A stretch of 64,000 bases of DNA, taken from Gallionella sp. Lineage in GTDB: Bacteria > Pseudomonadota > Gammaproteobacteria > Burkholderiales > Gallionellaceae. Of this stretch, positions 18,210-29,992 are shown one piece after another. The position numbers were made by a program, and so were the translations under genes. The stretch covers positions 178,580-242,579 of the forward strand of contig JAQTMZ010000004.1 of NCBI GenBank assembly GCA_028714075.1, given 5' to 3'. Within the stretch, counting starts at the first letter, position 1. The number at the start of each line of letters is the position of its first letter. The notes below the pieces were generated by a model. The model was not told the DNA's origin and did no database searches. It saw only the letters and a list, made by a program, of their open reading frames with translations.

Positions 18210-19648
18210 ATAACTTATCACCTCTCCCCAACCCTCTCCCGCAAGCGGGCGAGGGAGCAAACGAATTGCTGCGCAAATTTCCTCCTCCTGAAATCTTCAA
18301 GGCCTATGACATTCGCGGCATCGTCGGTAAAACGCTGACTGCCGAGGTGGTCGAAGCCATCGGCCATGCGCTCGGCTCGGAAGCTGCGGCACGCGGGCAA
18401 CACACGATTGCGATTGGCCGCGATGGAAGATTGTCCGGCCCGGAACTCATCGCCGCCCTGGCGCGCGGTATCCGGAAAAGCGGTATCAACGTGATCGACG
18501 TCGGCTGCGTCGCGACGCCGATGGTGTATTTCGCCGCTTACCAGTTGCAGACCCACTGTGCGGTAATGCTCACCGGCAGCCATAATCCGCCGGATTACAA
18601 CGGCCTGAAAATGGTGCTGGCAGATGAAACACTGTCCGGCGAAACGATACAGAAGCTGCGCTCACGCATCGAGCAGAATGACCTCGCTCACGGCTCCGGC
18701 AGCTATGTGCAACGCGACATCAGCGCGGATTACATCGCACGCATCGTCTCCGGCATCAAGCTGGCGCGCCCGATGCGCGTCACCGTGGATTGCGGCAACG
18801 GCGTGGCGGGAGCTTACGTCGCCAACCTGTACCGCCAGCTCGGTTGCGCCGTACAGGAAATGTATTGTGAAGTGGACGGGCATTTCCCCAATCATCACCC
18901 CGATCCGTCCGACCCGCACAATCTCGAGGACCTGATCGCCGCGTTGCACGACAACGACAGCGAACTGGGTCTGGCGTTCGACGGCGATGGCGACCGCCTC
19001 GGCGTGGTCGCCAAAGACGGCAGGATCATTTACCCGGATCGCCAGTTGATGCTGTTCGCCGCCGATGTGCTGAGCCGCAACCCCGGCGCGGAAATCATTT
19101 TCGACGTCAAGTCCACGCGCAATCTTTTTTCATGGATACGCTCGCACGGCGGCAAACCGACGCTGTGGAAAACTGGGCACTCGCTGGTCAAGGCCAAGAT
19201 GAAGGAAACCGGCGCGCTGCTGGCCGGCGAGATGAGCGGCCATATGTTTTTCAAGGAACGCTGGTACGGTTTCGACGATGGGCTGTATGCCGGAGCGCGC
19301 CTGCTGGAAATTTTAAGCAGGTTAGACAATCCCAGCGCCGCACTGAATGCCTTGCCGGATGCGGTCTGTACGCCGGAACTGCACATTCATACCGCCGAGG
19401 GCGAGAATCACGCGCTGCTGGCGCAACTGCAACGCACCGCAAAATTTGCCGATGCGAAAGACATCATCACGCTGGACGGGTTGCGCGTGGAATACGCCGA
19501 TGGCTTTGGCCTGGCGCGCCCCAGCAATACCACGCCGGTGATCGTGTTGCGCTTTGAAGCCGATACAACGGAGGCTTTGCAACGCATTCAGGACGAATTC
19601 CGTGAAATATTCCGGCAGGCCGCACCACACTTGCGGCTACCGTTTTAA
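18203..19648 (+). CDS. algC: Phosphomannomutase/phosphoglucomutase
   Basis: Interconverts hexose 6- and 1-phosphates (mannose, glucose) for LPS and exopolysaccharide precursors. Alpha-D-phosphohexomutase, 481 residues. Catalytic phosphoserine Ser126 in TGSHNPPDYNG, metal site DGDGDRLG, sugar-binding GEMSGHMFFKE and C-terminal phosphate loop RPSNTTPVIVLRFE. Oddity: residues about 5-22 (LSPLPNPLPQAGEGANE) are encoded by a CTCTCCCGC hairpin inserted at the N-terminus, which explains the offset of about 18 from Ser108 of the Pseudomonas enzyme. It overlaps waaF, so the element lies at the gene junction. The symbol is by function; cpsG/manB would also be used. Confidence 0.9.
   Translation: MLNNLSPLPNPLPQAGEGANELLRKFPPPEIFKAYDIRGIVGKTLTAEVVEAIGHALGSEAAARGQHTIAIGRDGRLSGPELIAALARGIRKSGINVIDVGCVATPMVYFAAYQLQTHCAVMLTGSHNPPDYNGLKMVLADETLSGETIQKLRSRIEQNDLAHGSGSYVQRDISADYIARIVSGIKLARPMRVTVDCGNGVAGAYVANLYRQLGCAVQEMYCEVDGHFPNHHPDPSDPHNLEDLIAALHDNDSELGLAFDGDGDRLGVVAKDGRIIYPDRQLMLFAADVLSRNPGAEIIFDVKSTRNLFSWIRSHGGKPTLWKTGHSLVKAKMKETGALLAGEMSGHMFFKERWYGFDDGLYAGARLLEILSRLDNPSAALNALPDAVCTPELHIHTAEGENHALLAQLQRTAKFADAKDIITLDGLRVEYADGFGLARPSNTTPVIVLRFEADTTEALQRIQDEFREIFRQAAPHLRLPF
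18232..18255. repeat. CTCTCCCGC hairpin at the PMM/PGM N-terminus
   Basis: CCCTCTCCCGC and GCGGGCGAGGG around AA, an 11-bp stem with one mismatch. It is read through in frame by the phosphomannomutase gene. Confidence 0.75.
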
Positions 19649-19760
19649 TATAGTTAACTGCGTTAGAATAGAAATATCGGTTACCCGATAAACACAAAAT
19701 TTTCGCCATGCTTTTGAGATAATCAGCGCCGGAAAGACACTCAGTGGAGCGATTGTTTAT

Positions 19761-20702
19761 ATGAGCCTTATCTTAGCCAGCAAAGATGAAATTGCCGTCG
19801 GCAAGCCGTTGCCTTGGCCGTTATACGATCAAATGCATAACCTGCTGTTAGGCCAAGGGGATATGGTTCGCGACAGCGAGCATCGGGACGAACTGCTGGC
19901 TAGTGGTGCCTGTCACGAACTGTCGTGGGAAGTGCCCGCCGATGACGAGAATGGCGACGACAGCCTTTTCGCTGCCGACGAAACCTCTCCCGTGCAATCC
20001 GGGAAAGATGAAACCGGCACGCACTTTACCTTCGATGACATGAAGTTGAAGGTGGAAGACCGGTTGCAACTCGAACCTCCAGCCCAACTTGCCCGTGAAC
20101 GCTTCTTGGTCAAGGTGATCGGCTACATCAGGGGAGTCAGCCTGCTGGTCACGGCACCGGCCACCGTCAATGGCCTCCGGCTACAGCTTCTGGAAGGAGA
20201 AACTGTCGTCATGCGCTCCTTCTCCGGGCAGAATGCTTTCGGTTTTGCCTGCACTATAGAGCGGGTAATCAAGACCCCTTACGAATATCTGCACCTGTCG
20301 TTTCCCGATAAAGTCGAGGGAATAGTGATCCGCAAAGCCCCCAGGGTCAAGACCCGCATCATCGCGGCAGTGCAGGACAGCAAACATAGCGCGGAGGAAC
20401 AAGTATCCGCGCTCATTTCCGACATCAGCGCCAACGGAGTGTCTCTTGATGCCAAGCAGCCGCTGGGTGACAAGGGAGACATGCTCAACCTGGCATTCCG
20501 TGTGCACTTGCACAATATTGATGCCTACCTGTCGGTCAAGGGAATTATTCGCGCCGTGCTCAGCGACGATGCTGACGATGCATCAACACCCGGTTTCACC
20601 CGCCACGGCATCGAGTTTCAGGAACTGCAACCGAACGATAGCGTCGTCCTGCAAAGCATGATTTATCAGCAGATGATCGAGAACCCGCACAAACTGGTGT
20701 AG
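19761..20702 (+). CDS. YcgR-like PilZ protein, c-di-GMP effector
   Basis: 313 residues. An N-terminal YcgR-type domain (about 90-190; RFLVKVIGYIRGVSLLVTAP, GETVVMRSFSGQNAFGFACTIERVI) precedes a PilZ domain (about 195-310). Key c-di-GMP residues are present: RKAPRVKTR (RxxxR) and DISANGVSL (D/NxSxxG). YcgR proteins brake flagella or tune motility on binding c-di-GMP; here the target is unknown. An extra acidic N-terminal stretch (about 55-85) is unusual. It would read the c-di-GMP pool acted on by the EAL protein of the chemosensory operon (inference). ATG 19761 has a GTGGAG site nearby. Confidence 0.8.
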   Translation: MSLILASKDEIAVGKPLPWPLYDQMHNLLLGQGDMVRDSEHRDELLASGACHELSWEVPADDENGDDSLFAADETSPVQSGKDETGTHFTFDDMKLKVEDRLQLEPPAQLARERFLVKVIGYIRGVSLLVTAPATVNGLRLQLLEGETVVMRSFSGQNAFGFACTIERVIKTPYEYLHLSFPDKVEGIVIRKAPRVKTRIIAAVQDSKHSAEEQVSALISDISANGVSLDAKQPLGDKGDMLNLAFRVHLHNIDAYLSVKGIIRAVLSDDADDASTPGFTRHGIEFQELQPNDSVVLQSMIYQQMIENPHKLV

Positions 20703-20721
20703 GGCAGAAGGATAGCGGCAG

Positions 20722-21189
20722 TTACTCCGGCGCGTTATTTTGTGTTGCAGCAACAACCGGCTCGCGCTGGCGCGATTGCAGCCAGTACTCCAACTGCTCG
20801 CGGAAAAAACCGGTGAACTGTTCAAGGTCGGTCGGCTTGGTGACAAAGCTGTTCGCTCCAACCTGATACCCCATCAGCACATCAGCCTGAGTGTGCTCCG
20901 TAGAAAACACCACGATGGGAATATCGCGCATGGCATCATGCTTGCGCAGTGTGCGCAACACCGCCAAACCATCCAGCTTTGGCAATTTCAAGTCCAGCAG
21001 AATGATGTGCGGTATTTGTTCATTTTTGGCAACACTGCTGTTCAACCAATCCAGCACGGCATCGCCGCTCCCCACCACGGTCAGATTGATCTCCGGGCAG
21101 CAATCAACAGCGGCGCGGCGTGCCAGATCTATTGCAGGTAAATCGTCCTCGACCAGCAACACGTTATAACGGGTTGTTTCCAACTGCAT
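20722..21189 (-). CDS. Single-domain response regulator
   Basis: 155-residue lone receiver domain. Acidic pair VEDD near residue 14, phospho-acceptor Asp in ILLDLKLPKLDG, Thr/Ser in VVFSTEHT, Lys in FVTKPTD. The longer beta4-alpha4 region and C-terminal tail resemble Rcp1/phytochrome-partner-type regulators rather than CheY. No output domain. It starts 8 bp after the alaS stop on the same strand, so it is probably co-transcribed with alaS; its kinase is unknown and could be one of the hybrid kinases at 33-43 kb. Confidence 0.85.
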   Translation of the reverse strand: MQLETTRYNVLLVEDDLPAIDLARRAAVDCCPEINLTVVGSGDAVLDWLNSSVAKNEQIPHIILLDLKLPKLDGLAVLRTLRKHDAMRDIPIVVFSTEHTQADVLMGYQVGANSFVTKPTDLEQFTGFFREQLEYWLQSRQREPVVAATQNNAPE

Positions 21190-21196
21190 GGCTCCT

Positions 21197-23818
<2,622 letters not shown>

Positions 23819-24072
23819 CTGATCACCATTATTGTGCAAAATGTCCACGCAAAATATCCCAGGAAATATCCCGGGAGAGGCGCGCATCATACCATCCAGC
23901 CGCAGCATACCGTATGCCGGATTCCACTTTTATGTGACAAATCGGCCGGATGCTGAGGGAATCTCTTTTGCCCAATTACCCCGGTAAATTCTTGGGCTAC
24001 TCACGGGAGTCACCCAAAATTTTTTCAATGCACATTCCAGCACCCTTCTTTGCATCTTGTAGGACAAACACT

Positions 24073-24102
24073 TATGCCGAAATATCTAGATATTTCGGCA
24101 TA
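24073..24102. promoter_or_regulatory. Perfect 30-bp palindrome upstream of the chemosensory operon
   Basis: Each 15-base half is TATGCCGAAATATCT and its exact complement, with no loop. It lies 134 bp ahead of the first cheW start in an AT-rich stretch. It may be an operator for a dimeric regulator or a cruciform/terminator hairpin; no T-run directly follows. Confidence 0.6.
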
Positions 24103-24186
24103 TACCAATTTAAATTTTTCTCTGATACCGTCGCACGGCTGTTGCAGCTTTTATGAAGCGGCATAAGTTCGGTGCCCCCCATAAAT

Positions 24187-24203
24187 CACAGAATTATTCT
24201 GTG
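24187..24203. promoter_or_regulatory. 17-bp palindrome just upstream of cheW
   Basis: CACAGAATTATTCTGTG is symmetric around base 24195, 33 bp before the cheW ATG. Its position suits a regulator site or a translation-control hairpin. It is not the LexA pattern, whose half-site order is the reverse. Confidence 0.42.
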
Positions 24204-24236
24204 GCGCATACATCACGAACCCTTTGGGAAAGCACC

Positions 24237-24725
24237 ATGAAAGAATCGGATTCACTCCTTGTTTTCATGCTGGGCAACCAACGTTACGCCCTACCCTTGC
24301 CCAAGGTGGACAGAGTGGTGCGCATGGTGGCCATCACACCACTGCCCAAGGCACCAGATATTATCCTCGGCGTGGTCAATATCCAGGGGCGGGTCACCCC
24401 GGTCGTCAACATGCGTCGGCGTTTCCACCTGCCGGAACGGGAGCTTGCCCTGACCGACCAGTTGGTTGTCGCGCACACATCACGGCGGCCTGTTGCACTG
24501 GTCGCGGACGCGGTGCTGGATGTCATCGCGTGCCCTGTGCAAGGCATAGTCGCGGCAGAGCATATCGTCCCCGGTGTTGAGCATGTGGCAGGAGTGGTCA
24601 AACTGGATGACGGCCTGATCTTCATTCACGACCTGGATAAATTTCTTTCGCTGGAAGAAGAAAATTTCCTGGCCCATGCACTGAAAAACGGGGCGCTGAA
24701 AAACAGTGCGCCGGAAACTTCCTGA
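24237..24725 (+). CDS. CheW-like scaffold protein (WspB-like)
   Basis: 162-residue CheW domain coupling receptors to the CheA kinase. Motifs: LVFMLGNQRYALPLPKVDRVVRMVAITPLP, ILGVVNIQGRVTPVVNMRRRF and VADAVLDVIACP. First gene of the chemosensory operon, in the WspB position before CheR. Start ATG 24237; the longer frame from 24153 has no ribosome-binding site and no family match. Two palindromes lie upstream. Confidence 0.9.
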   Translation: MKESDSLLVFMLGNQRYALPLPKVDRVVRMVAITPLPKAPDIILGVVNIQGRVTPVVNMRRRFHLPERELALTDQLVVAHTSRRPVALVADAVLDVIACPVQGIVAAEHIVPGVEHVAGVVKLDDGLIFIHDLDKFLSLEEENFLAHALKNGALKNSAPETS

Positions 24726-24733
24726 GGCAAACC

Positions 24734-26131
24734 TTGCAAGCGCCCCTTCCCGATTCGTTGTCATCCAGCCTGAGCGAACTTGTCGCCATACGGACGGGAC
24801 TGCATTTTCCGCCGGAACGTTGGGGCGACCTTGAGCGTGGAATCGCAGCAGCGGCACCGGATTTCAATTTCAAGGACAGCGAATCGTGCGCGCGCTGGCT
24901 GCTATCCGCCCCGCTGACGCGCCGCATGAACGAGGTGCTTGCCAGCCACCTGAGCGTCGGGGAAACTTATTTTTTCCGGGAGAAACAAACTCTTGAAATT
25001 CTCGGAGAGCGGGTGCTCCCGCAACTGTTGCAATCACGCTGTCAGGAGCGGCGTTTGCGCATCTGGAGCGCGGGCTGCTGCACCGGTGAGGAAGCCTATA
25101 CCATCGCGATGCTGCTCGATGGGCTGGTTCCCGATATCAAAGCATGGAACATCACCATCCTGGCGACAGACTTCAATCCGAAATTCCTGCGCAAGGCGGC
25201 ACAGGGCGTGTACGGCGAATGGTCGTTTCGCGATGCGCCCGGCTGGCTGCGCGGGCGGTATTTCACCGAAAGGAAGGATGGATGCTACGAAATACTCCCG
25301 CGCATCAGGGAAATGGTGACGTTTTCTTATCTCAATTTTGCCGATGATGTTTATCCGTCGCTATCGAACAACACTGGCGCAATGGACATCATTTTTTGCC
25401 GCAATGTCCTGATGTATTTCACCTCACAGCGCGCAAAACAGGTTGTCGGCAATTTTCACCGCGCACTGGTTGACGGCGGCTGGTTGATCGTCAGCCCTGT
25501 GGAAGCCTCGAATGCCCTGCTTTCATCGTTCACACCGGTTGAATTTCCTAGGACGGTGCTGTACCGGAAGACGGCGGGCGCCGAAATGCAGCCACTCATC
25601 GGAGGGTATCCGGTTCCGCTGCCGCTCAAAGCAGCCGAAGCCATGCCTCCGGTCATACCGGCAGAGCCTGCGGCAGCGAATCTTGCCGAGGCGCAAACCA
25701 GGCAGGCTGATGAATGCGAGTTGCCGTCGCGCATGGCACGCAACTGCGCCAATCAGGGCCGGCTCGGTGAGGCGCTGGAGTGGTGCGAACAGGCGGTCTC
25801 CGCCGACAAGCTGAACCCGGCACACCATTATCTTCTGGCCACCATTTTGCAGGAGCAAGGGCGGCACGACTACGCTATCCAGGCATTAATGCGCGCGCTC
25901 TATCTCGCCCCTGATTTTGTGCTGGCCCACTTCGCGCTGGGTAACCTGCACCAGTCGCAGGGGCGCTACCGGCAGGCGCAGCGTCATTTCAAGAATGTGT
26001 TGCTGTTGTTGCACCGGCATCCGCAGGACGAAACCCTGCCGGAAGCGGACGGGCTGACTGCCGGACGGCTGGCCGAGATTGCCACGGCCTTGCTGGAAAG
26101 CCTGCCGCAAGCTGCGGCAGGCGTTGCATGA
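24734..26131 (+). CDS. CheR-type methyltransferase with TPR domain (WspC-like)
   Basis: SAM-dependent glutamate methyltransferase for receptor adaptation, 465 residues. CheR N- and C-domains (about 1-270) carry RIWSAGCCTGEEAYTIAM (SAM), VTFSYLNFAD and IIFCRNVLMYFTSQ. A C-terminal helical TPR region (about 325-450; NQGRLGEALEWCEQAVSADKLNPAHHYLLATILQEQGRHDYAIQALMRALYLAP) marks the WspC/FrzF class. The start is TTG 24734, 8 bp after cheW; no later ATG keeps the domain. The TTG start and tight spacing suggest translational coupling. Confidence 0.9.
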   Translation: MQAPLPDSLSSSLSELVAIRTGLHFPPERWGDLERGIAAAAPDFNFKDSESCARWLLSAPLTRRMNEVLASHLSVGETYFFREKQTLEILGERVLPQLLQSRCQERRLRIWSAGCCTGEEAYTIAMLLDGLVPDIKAWNITILATDFNPKFLRKAAQGVYGEWSFRDAPGWLRGRYFTERKDGCYEILPRIREMVTFSYLNFADDVYPSLSNNTGAMDIIFCRNVLMYFTSQRAKQVVGNFHRALVDGGWLIVSPVEASNALLSSFTPVEFPRTVLYRKTAGAEMQPLIGGYPVPLPLKAAEAMPPVIPAEPAAANLAEAQTRQADECELPSRMARNCANQGRLGEALEWCEQAVSADKLNPAHHYLLATILQEQGRHDYAIQALMRALYLAPDFVLAHFALGNLHQSQGRYRQAQRHFKNVLLLLHRHPQDETLPEADGLTAGRLAEIATALLESLPQAAAGVA

Positions 26132-26144
26132 GAGGAATACGGCC

Positions 26145-26765
26145 ATGAGCGCACCACAAAAAAACAACAAGGCAATCGACTGGAGCGAGGTCAAACAGCG
26201 CCTGGAAACAGCACGTATCGCAATCGAGCATATCTGGGCGCCAACCGCCGGGGAGACCAAGCAGGTACTGGAAGAAAGGGCGCGGGCGTTGGCGCGGGAG
26301 CCTGCGCAGGCAGAATCGGCCGATGAACGGATCGAGGTGCTGGAATTTACTCTCGCCCATGAGCGCTATGCCATCGCATCGGAGCATGTGCGCGAAGTCT
26401 ATCCGCTGGAAGAACTCACACCGCTCCCCTGCACACCGTCTTTCGTGCTCGGTATCGTCAACTTGCGCGGCGAGATTCTCTCGGTCATCGACATCAAAAA
26501 GTTTTTCGACCTCCCCGAAAAAGGGCTGACCGACCTCAACAAGGTGATCGTGCTCGAGTCGGAACACATGGTGTTCGGCATCGTGGCCGATGCCATCGGC
26601 GGTGTGCGCCGCATCCTGCGCGCAGATATCCAGCCGTCCCTGCCCACGCTGATCGGCATCCGCGAGGACTACCTGCAAGGGGTGACCGCAGAGCGCGTGG
26701 TTATCCTCGATGCCGGAAAACTGCTGGCCGACGAGAAGCTCATCGTGCAGGAACAGGTGGAATAA
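26145..26765 (+). CDS. Second CheW-like protein with N-terminal extension (WspD-like)
   Basis: 206 residues. CheW domain (about 60-200; VLEFTLAHERYAIASEHVREVYPLEELTPLP, ILGIVNLRGEILSVIDIKKFF in the window form VLGIVNLRGEILSVIDIKKFF, VIVLESEHMVFGIVADAIGGVRRI). The N-terminal 60 residues are helical (VKQRLETARIAIEHIWAPTAGETKQVLEERARALA), as in WspD. Start ATG 26145 has an AGAGGAA site at 26131-26137. It lies between cheR and the first receptor. Confidence 0.9.
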   Translation: MSAPQKNNKAIDWSEVKQRLETARIAIEHIWAPTAGETKQVLEERARALAREPAQAESADERIEVLEFTLAHERYAIASEHVREVYPLEELTPLPCTPSFVLGIVNLRGEILSVIDIKKFFDLPEKGLTDLNKVIVLESEHMVFGIVADAIGGVRRILRADIQPSLPTLIGIREDYLQGVTAERVVILDAGKLLADEKLIVQEQVE

Positions 26766-26815
26766 GAAGAAACACCCCGACCAGAATCAAAAAGAATAAT
26801 CAAGGAGAGTAAAAC

Positions 26816-28453
26816 ATGAAGTGGTTCCTGAATTTATCTACGCGCAGCAAACTCTTCCTCGGCTTCGGGGTAATGATCATTTTTGTGGGAAGCGTAATTG
26901 CCACTGGCTACTTTGCCATTGTGGGGCTTCAGGCATCGCAGCTAGCCCTTTACCAGAAAGATTTCGCCAATCTGCACGACCTGAAAAGCTTGCGTGCCCT
27001 GCAAAATCAGGTACGGGTCGAAATGCTCGAAGCGCAGCTTGCAAAAACTCCATCCAAGCGGGAGCATCTGTTGAAGGATGAGGCAGAAGATTCAAGGCAG
27101 ATTGTGCAGATCATGGCCGAACTGCTGGAGCGGGCGAATAGCGACCCCAAGCTGTTGTCGCGATTGAAGGAACTCAATTCCATTCAAAAGGCGTTTGACC
27201 AGACCAAGGATGCCGAAATCATTCCGCTGATCGTTGCCGGCAAGGTTACGGAGTCGCGGCAAATTGCGGTCGGCGTGCAACAGGGCCGGCATGAAAAAAT
27301 TCGCGACCTCACTGAAGAATTGAGCCTTGCGGCTGATGAAAACGCGCGCCATGCCGTGGCAGAGTCCGAACTGGCAGCACAACGCACGCTGCACCAGTTT
27401 GTCATAGTCGGGATTTCGGCAATATTGCTGGCAGTGGCAATGGCGTTGCTGATCGGCCGGATTATCGCTGCACCGCTCCTGATGATTTCCGGTATCGCCG
27501 GGCTGGTCGCTTCCGGTGATCTCACCGTCAGCATCCCCGTCGAGCATCGCCGTGATGAAGTCGGGGAGTTGCTGCGCGCATTCGGTGCGATGCTCGACGG
27601 GCTGCGCAAATTGATGCGCGAGATCAACGAAGGGGTCGGCGTGCTTGCCTCAACTTCGGGGCAGATTCTGGCCACCACGACACAGGTGGCCTCCGGCGCT
27701 GCCGAGACCGCGGTGGCGGTGAGCGAGACTACCGCGACCGTGGAAGAGGTAAAGCAGACAGCGCAGATGGCGAGCCAGAAGGCGCGCAATGTATCCGACA
27801 GCGCGCAGAAAGCCTCGCAGGTCTCGCAGAGCGGGCGCAAATCGGTGGAAGAAGCGATGCAGGGCATGCAGCACATCCAGGAGCAGATGGAATCCATCGC
27901 CGAGAGCATCGTGCGGCTGTCCGAGCAGAGCCAGGCGATCGGCGAAATCATCGCCACGGTCAACGACCTGGCCGAACAATCGAACCTGCTTGCAGTGAAC
28001 GCCGCAATCGAAGCGAACAAGGCGGGCGAACAGGGCAAGGGGTTCGCGGTCGTCGCGCAGGAGGTCAAGAGCCTCGCGGAACAATCCAAGCAGGCGACAG
28101 CCCAGGTGCGCACGATCCTCGGCGACATCCAGAAAGCAACCGGTACGGCGGTACTGGCCACCGAGCAGGGCAACAAAGCGGTGCAGGCCGGGGTAAAACA
28201 AACCGCGGAGACCGGCGAATCGATCCGCCTGCTGGCCGACAGCATCGCGGAAGCGGCGCAGGCGGCAACCCAGATTGCGGCGTCGAGCCAGCAACAGATG
28301 GTGGGCATGGATCAGGTGGCGCTGGCGATGGAGAACATCAAGCAGGCCAGCGTGCAGAACGTGTCCGGCACCCGGCAGGCGGAGGCCGCCGCGCAGAACC
28401 TGCACGAACTGGGGCAGAAGCTGCAACAACTGGCGGCGCAGTACAAAGTTTAA
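26816..28453 (+). CDS. Methyl-accepting chemotaxis protein with HAMP
   Basis: 545-residue receptor. TM1 about 12-34, a four-helix-bundle periplasmic sensor (35-190), TM2 about 192-214, HAMP (about 215-267; [40 protein letters not shown]), then the coiled-coil signalling domain. Hairpin tip: [40 protein letters not shown]. No C-terminal CheR-tethering pentapeptide. The signalling half (about 27661-28430) is nearly identical at DNA level to that of the next gene. Located as WspA between CheW and CheA. GGAG site at 26803-26806. Confidence 0.92.
   Translation: MKWFLNLSTRSKLFLGFGVMIIFVGSVIATGYFAIVGLQASQLALYQKDFANLHDLKSLRALQNQVRVEMLEAQLAKTPSKREHLLKDEAEDSRQIVQIMAELLERANSDPKLLSRLKELNSIQKAFDQTKDAEIIPLIVAGKVTESRQIAVGVQQGRHEKIRDLTEELSLAADENARHAVAESELAAQRTLHQFVIVGISAILLAVAMALLIGRIIAAPLLMISGIAGLVASGDLTVSIPVEHRRDEVGELLRAFGAMLDGLRKLMREINEGVGVLASTSGQILATTTQVASGAAETAVAVSETTATVEEVKQTAQMASQKARNVSDSAQKASQVSQSGRKSVEEAMQGMQHIQEQMESIAESIVRLSEQSQAIGEIIATVNDLAEQSNLLAVNAAIEANKAGEQGKGFAVVAQEVKSLAEQSKQATAQVRTILGDIQKATGTAVLATEQGNKAVQAGVKQTAETGESIRLLADSIAEAAQAATQIAASSQQQMVGMDQVALAMENIKQASVQNVSGTRQAEAAAQNLHELGQKLQQLAAQYKV
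27661..28430 (+). repeat. Duplicated MCP signalling segment, copy 1
   Basis: Direct repeat of coding DNA: the signalling halves of the two receptors. The longest stretch, from CAGGAGCAGATGGAATCC onward, is identical or nearly so for several hundred bases. Partner at 29155-29920. Indicates recent duplication or gene conversion limited to this domain. Confidence 0.85.
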
Positions 28454-28487
28454 GGAACTTAAAGGCGGACAACAGGGAGGATACATC

Positions 28488-29948
28488 ATGACCATCGGCA
28501 AAAAACTGATCGGCGGATATGCGATCGTACTGGTACTGCTGGCGCTGGTAACGGGCATCGCCTTCTATTCGCTGGATAAAACCCAGGCCGCTTATGACCG
28601 CTTCCTCGACGTGAATGAGCGTCTGGTGGACGGCTCCAACGAATTGCGTTTCGAATTGCGCAACCAGACCGCGCACTACCGCGCCATCCTCCTCTACCAG
28701 GACATGCAGAAAAAATACTGGGATGACCTGCAGAATGACCACCGCCAGTTCGCGGCAATCATCGAAAAAATGCGCCGCCTTGTGCTCAGCACAGAAGGAT
28801 CGGACATGCTGAATGAGATCGCGGCCATGCAGTCAAAGAACGAACAGTGGCAGGAGCGAGTGGTTGACCTGGAACGGCGCGGCAAGCATGCAGAGGCGCT
28901 GGCACTGGGGGTCAAGGAGGTATATCCCCTTACCCAATCGCTGGTCAAGAAAGTGGAACGTTTCCGCGAACGCGAAGTAAAGCTGGAGGCGGAAGGCCGT
29001 GCCGAGCTTGAGGCGGCAGTACACCGTTCCATGCTCACCATGGCGCTTACCGCACTGTTGGGTATTGTCGCCGGGCTCGGCATCGGCATCTCCCTCAGCC
29101 GCGCCATCACGCGCCAGTTGCGTGAAAGTGTTGATCAATTATCGACCTCGTCCGCCGAAATTCTGGCCACTACAACGCAGGTGGCTTCCGGCGCAGCCGA
29201 GACCGCAACGGCGGTAAACGAGACCACGGCCACTGTGGAAGAGGTGCGGCAAACCGCGCAGATGGCGAGCCAGAAAGCGCGCAATGTCTCCGACAGCGCG
29301 CAGAAGGCCGCGCAGGTTTCGCAGAGCGGGCGCAAGTCGGTGGAAGAAACTGCGCAGGGCATGCAGCGCATCCAGGAGCAGATGGAATCCATCGCCGAGA
29401 GCATCGTGCGGCTGTCCGACCAGAGCCAGGCGATCGGCGAAATCATCGCCACGGTCAACGACTTGGCCGAACAATCGAACCTGCTCGCGGTGAACGCCGC
29501 AATCGAAGCGAACAAGGCGGGCGAACAGGGCAAGGGGTTCGCGGTCGTCGCGCAGGAGGTCAAGAGCCTCGCGGAACAATCCAAGCAGGCGACCGCCCAG
29601 GTACGCACGATCCTCGGCGACATCCAGAAAGCGACCAGCACGGCGGTGCTGTCCACCGAGCAGGGCAATAAGGCGGTGCAGGCCGGGGTAAAACAAACCG
29701 CGGAGACCGGCGAATCGATCCGCCTGCTGGCCGACAGCATCGCGGAAGCGGCGCAGGCGGCAACCCAGATTGCGGCGTCGAGCCAGCAACAGATGGTGGG
29801 CATGGATCAGGTGGTGCTGGCGATGGAGAACATCAAGCAGGCCAGCGTGCAGAACGTGTCCGGCACCAAACAGGCGGAGGTCGCCGCGCAGAGCCTGCAC
29901 GAGCTGGGGCAGAAGCTGAATGACATGATCGGCGGCAGAGCCGCATGA
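28488..29948 (+). CDS. Methyl-accepting chemotaxis protein lacking HAMP
   Basis: 486 residues. TM1 about 8-29, periplasmic 4HB sensor (30-180; FLDVNERLVDGSNELRFELRNQTAHYRAILLYQDM), TM2 about 182-202, then IGISLSRAITRQLRESVDQLSTSSAEILATTTQ leads straight into the signalling domain. The HAMP residues present in the previous receptor are absent. From about residue 225 it matches that receptor almost base for base. The sensor region is unrelated to the first receptor. Start ATG 28488 with AGGGAGG at 28474-28480; an open extension upstream overlaps the first receptor and is rejected. Confidence 0.92.
   Translation: MTIGKKLIGGYAIVLVLLALVTGIAFYSLDKTQAAYDRFLDVNERLVDGSNELRFELRNQTAHYRAILLYQDMQKKYWDDLQNDHRQFAAIIEKMRRLVLSTEGSDMLNEIAAMQSKNEQWQERVVDLERRGKHAEALALGVKEVYPLTQSLVKKVERFREREVKLEAEGRAELEAAVHRSMLTMALTALLGIVAGLGIGISLSRAITRQLRESVDQLSTSSAEILATTTQVASGAAETATAVNETTATVEEVRQTAQMASQKARNVSDSAQKAAQVSQSGRKSVEETAQGMQRIQEQMESIAESIVRLSDQSQAIGEIIATVNDLAEQSNLLAVNAAIEANKAGEQGKGFAVVAQEVKSLAEQSKQATAQVRTILGDIQKATSTAVLSTEQGNKAVQAGVKQTAETGESIRLLADSIAEAAQAATQIAASSQQQMVGMDQVVLAMENIKQASVQNVSGTKQAEVAAQSLHELGQKLNDMIGGRAA
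29155..29920 (+). repeat. Duplicated MCP signalling segment, copy 2
   Basis: Partner of 27661-28430; the sensor halves upstream are not alike. The few differences are mostly synonymous or conservative. Confidence 0.85.
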
Positions 29949-29992
29949 CTATGCGCATGATCCGCTCCTACATGAATGCCAGAGGTTAGCCC

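Larger units (their letters stand above)
23819..24236. other. 418-bp intergenic region with two palindromes
   Basis: Divergent promoter region between alaS and the chemosensory operon. It holds the palindromes at 24073 and 24187. Lower GC than its surroundings from about 24000 on. No coding frame is convincing. Confidence 0.7.

Noticed and set aside
20703..20721. Terminator between the convergent PilZ and receiver genes
   Set aside because: Only 19 bp, no hairpin with a T-run.
23819..23908. Thirty-residue N-terminal extension of AlaS
   Set aside because: AlaS starts [10 protein letters not shown] in other bacteria; the extension lies in the promoter region.
24187..24203. LexA box
   Set aside because: Half-sites are ACAG...CTGT, the reverse of the CTGT...ACAG LexA pattern.
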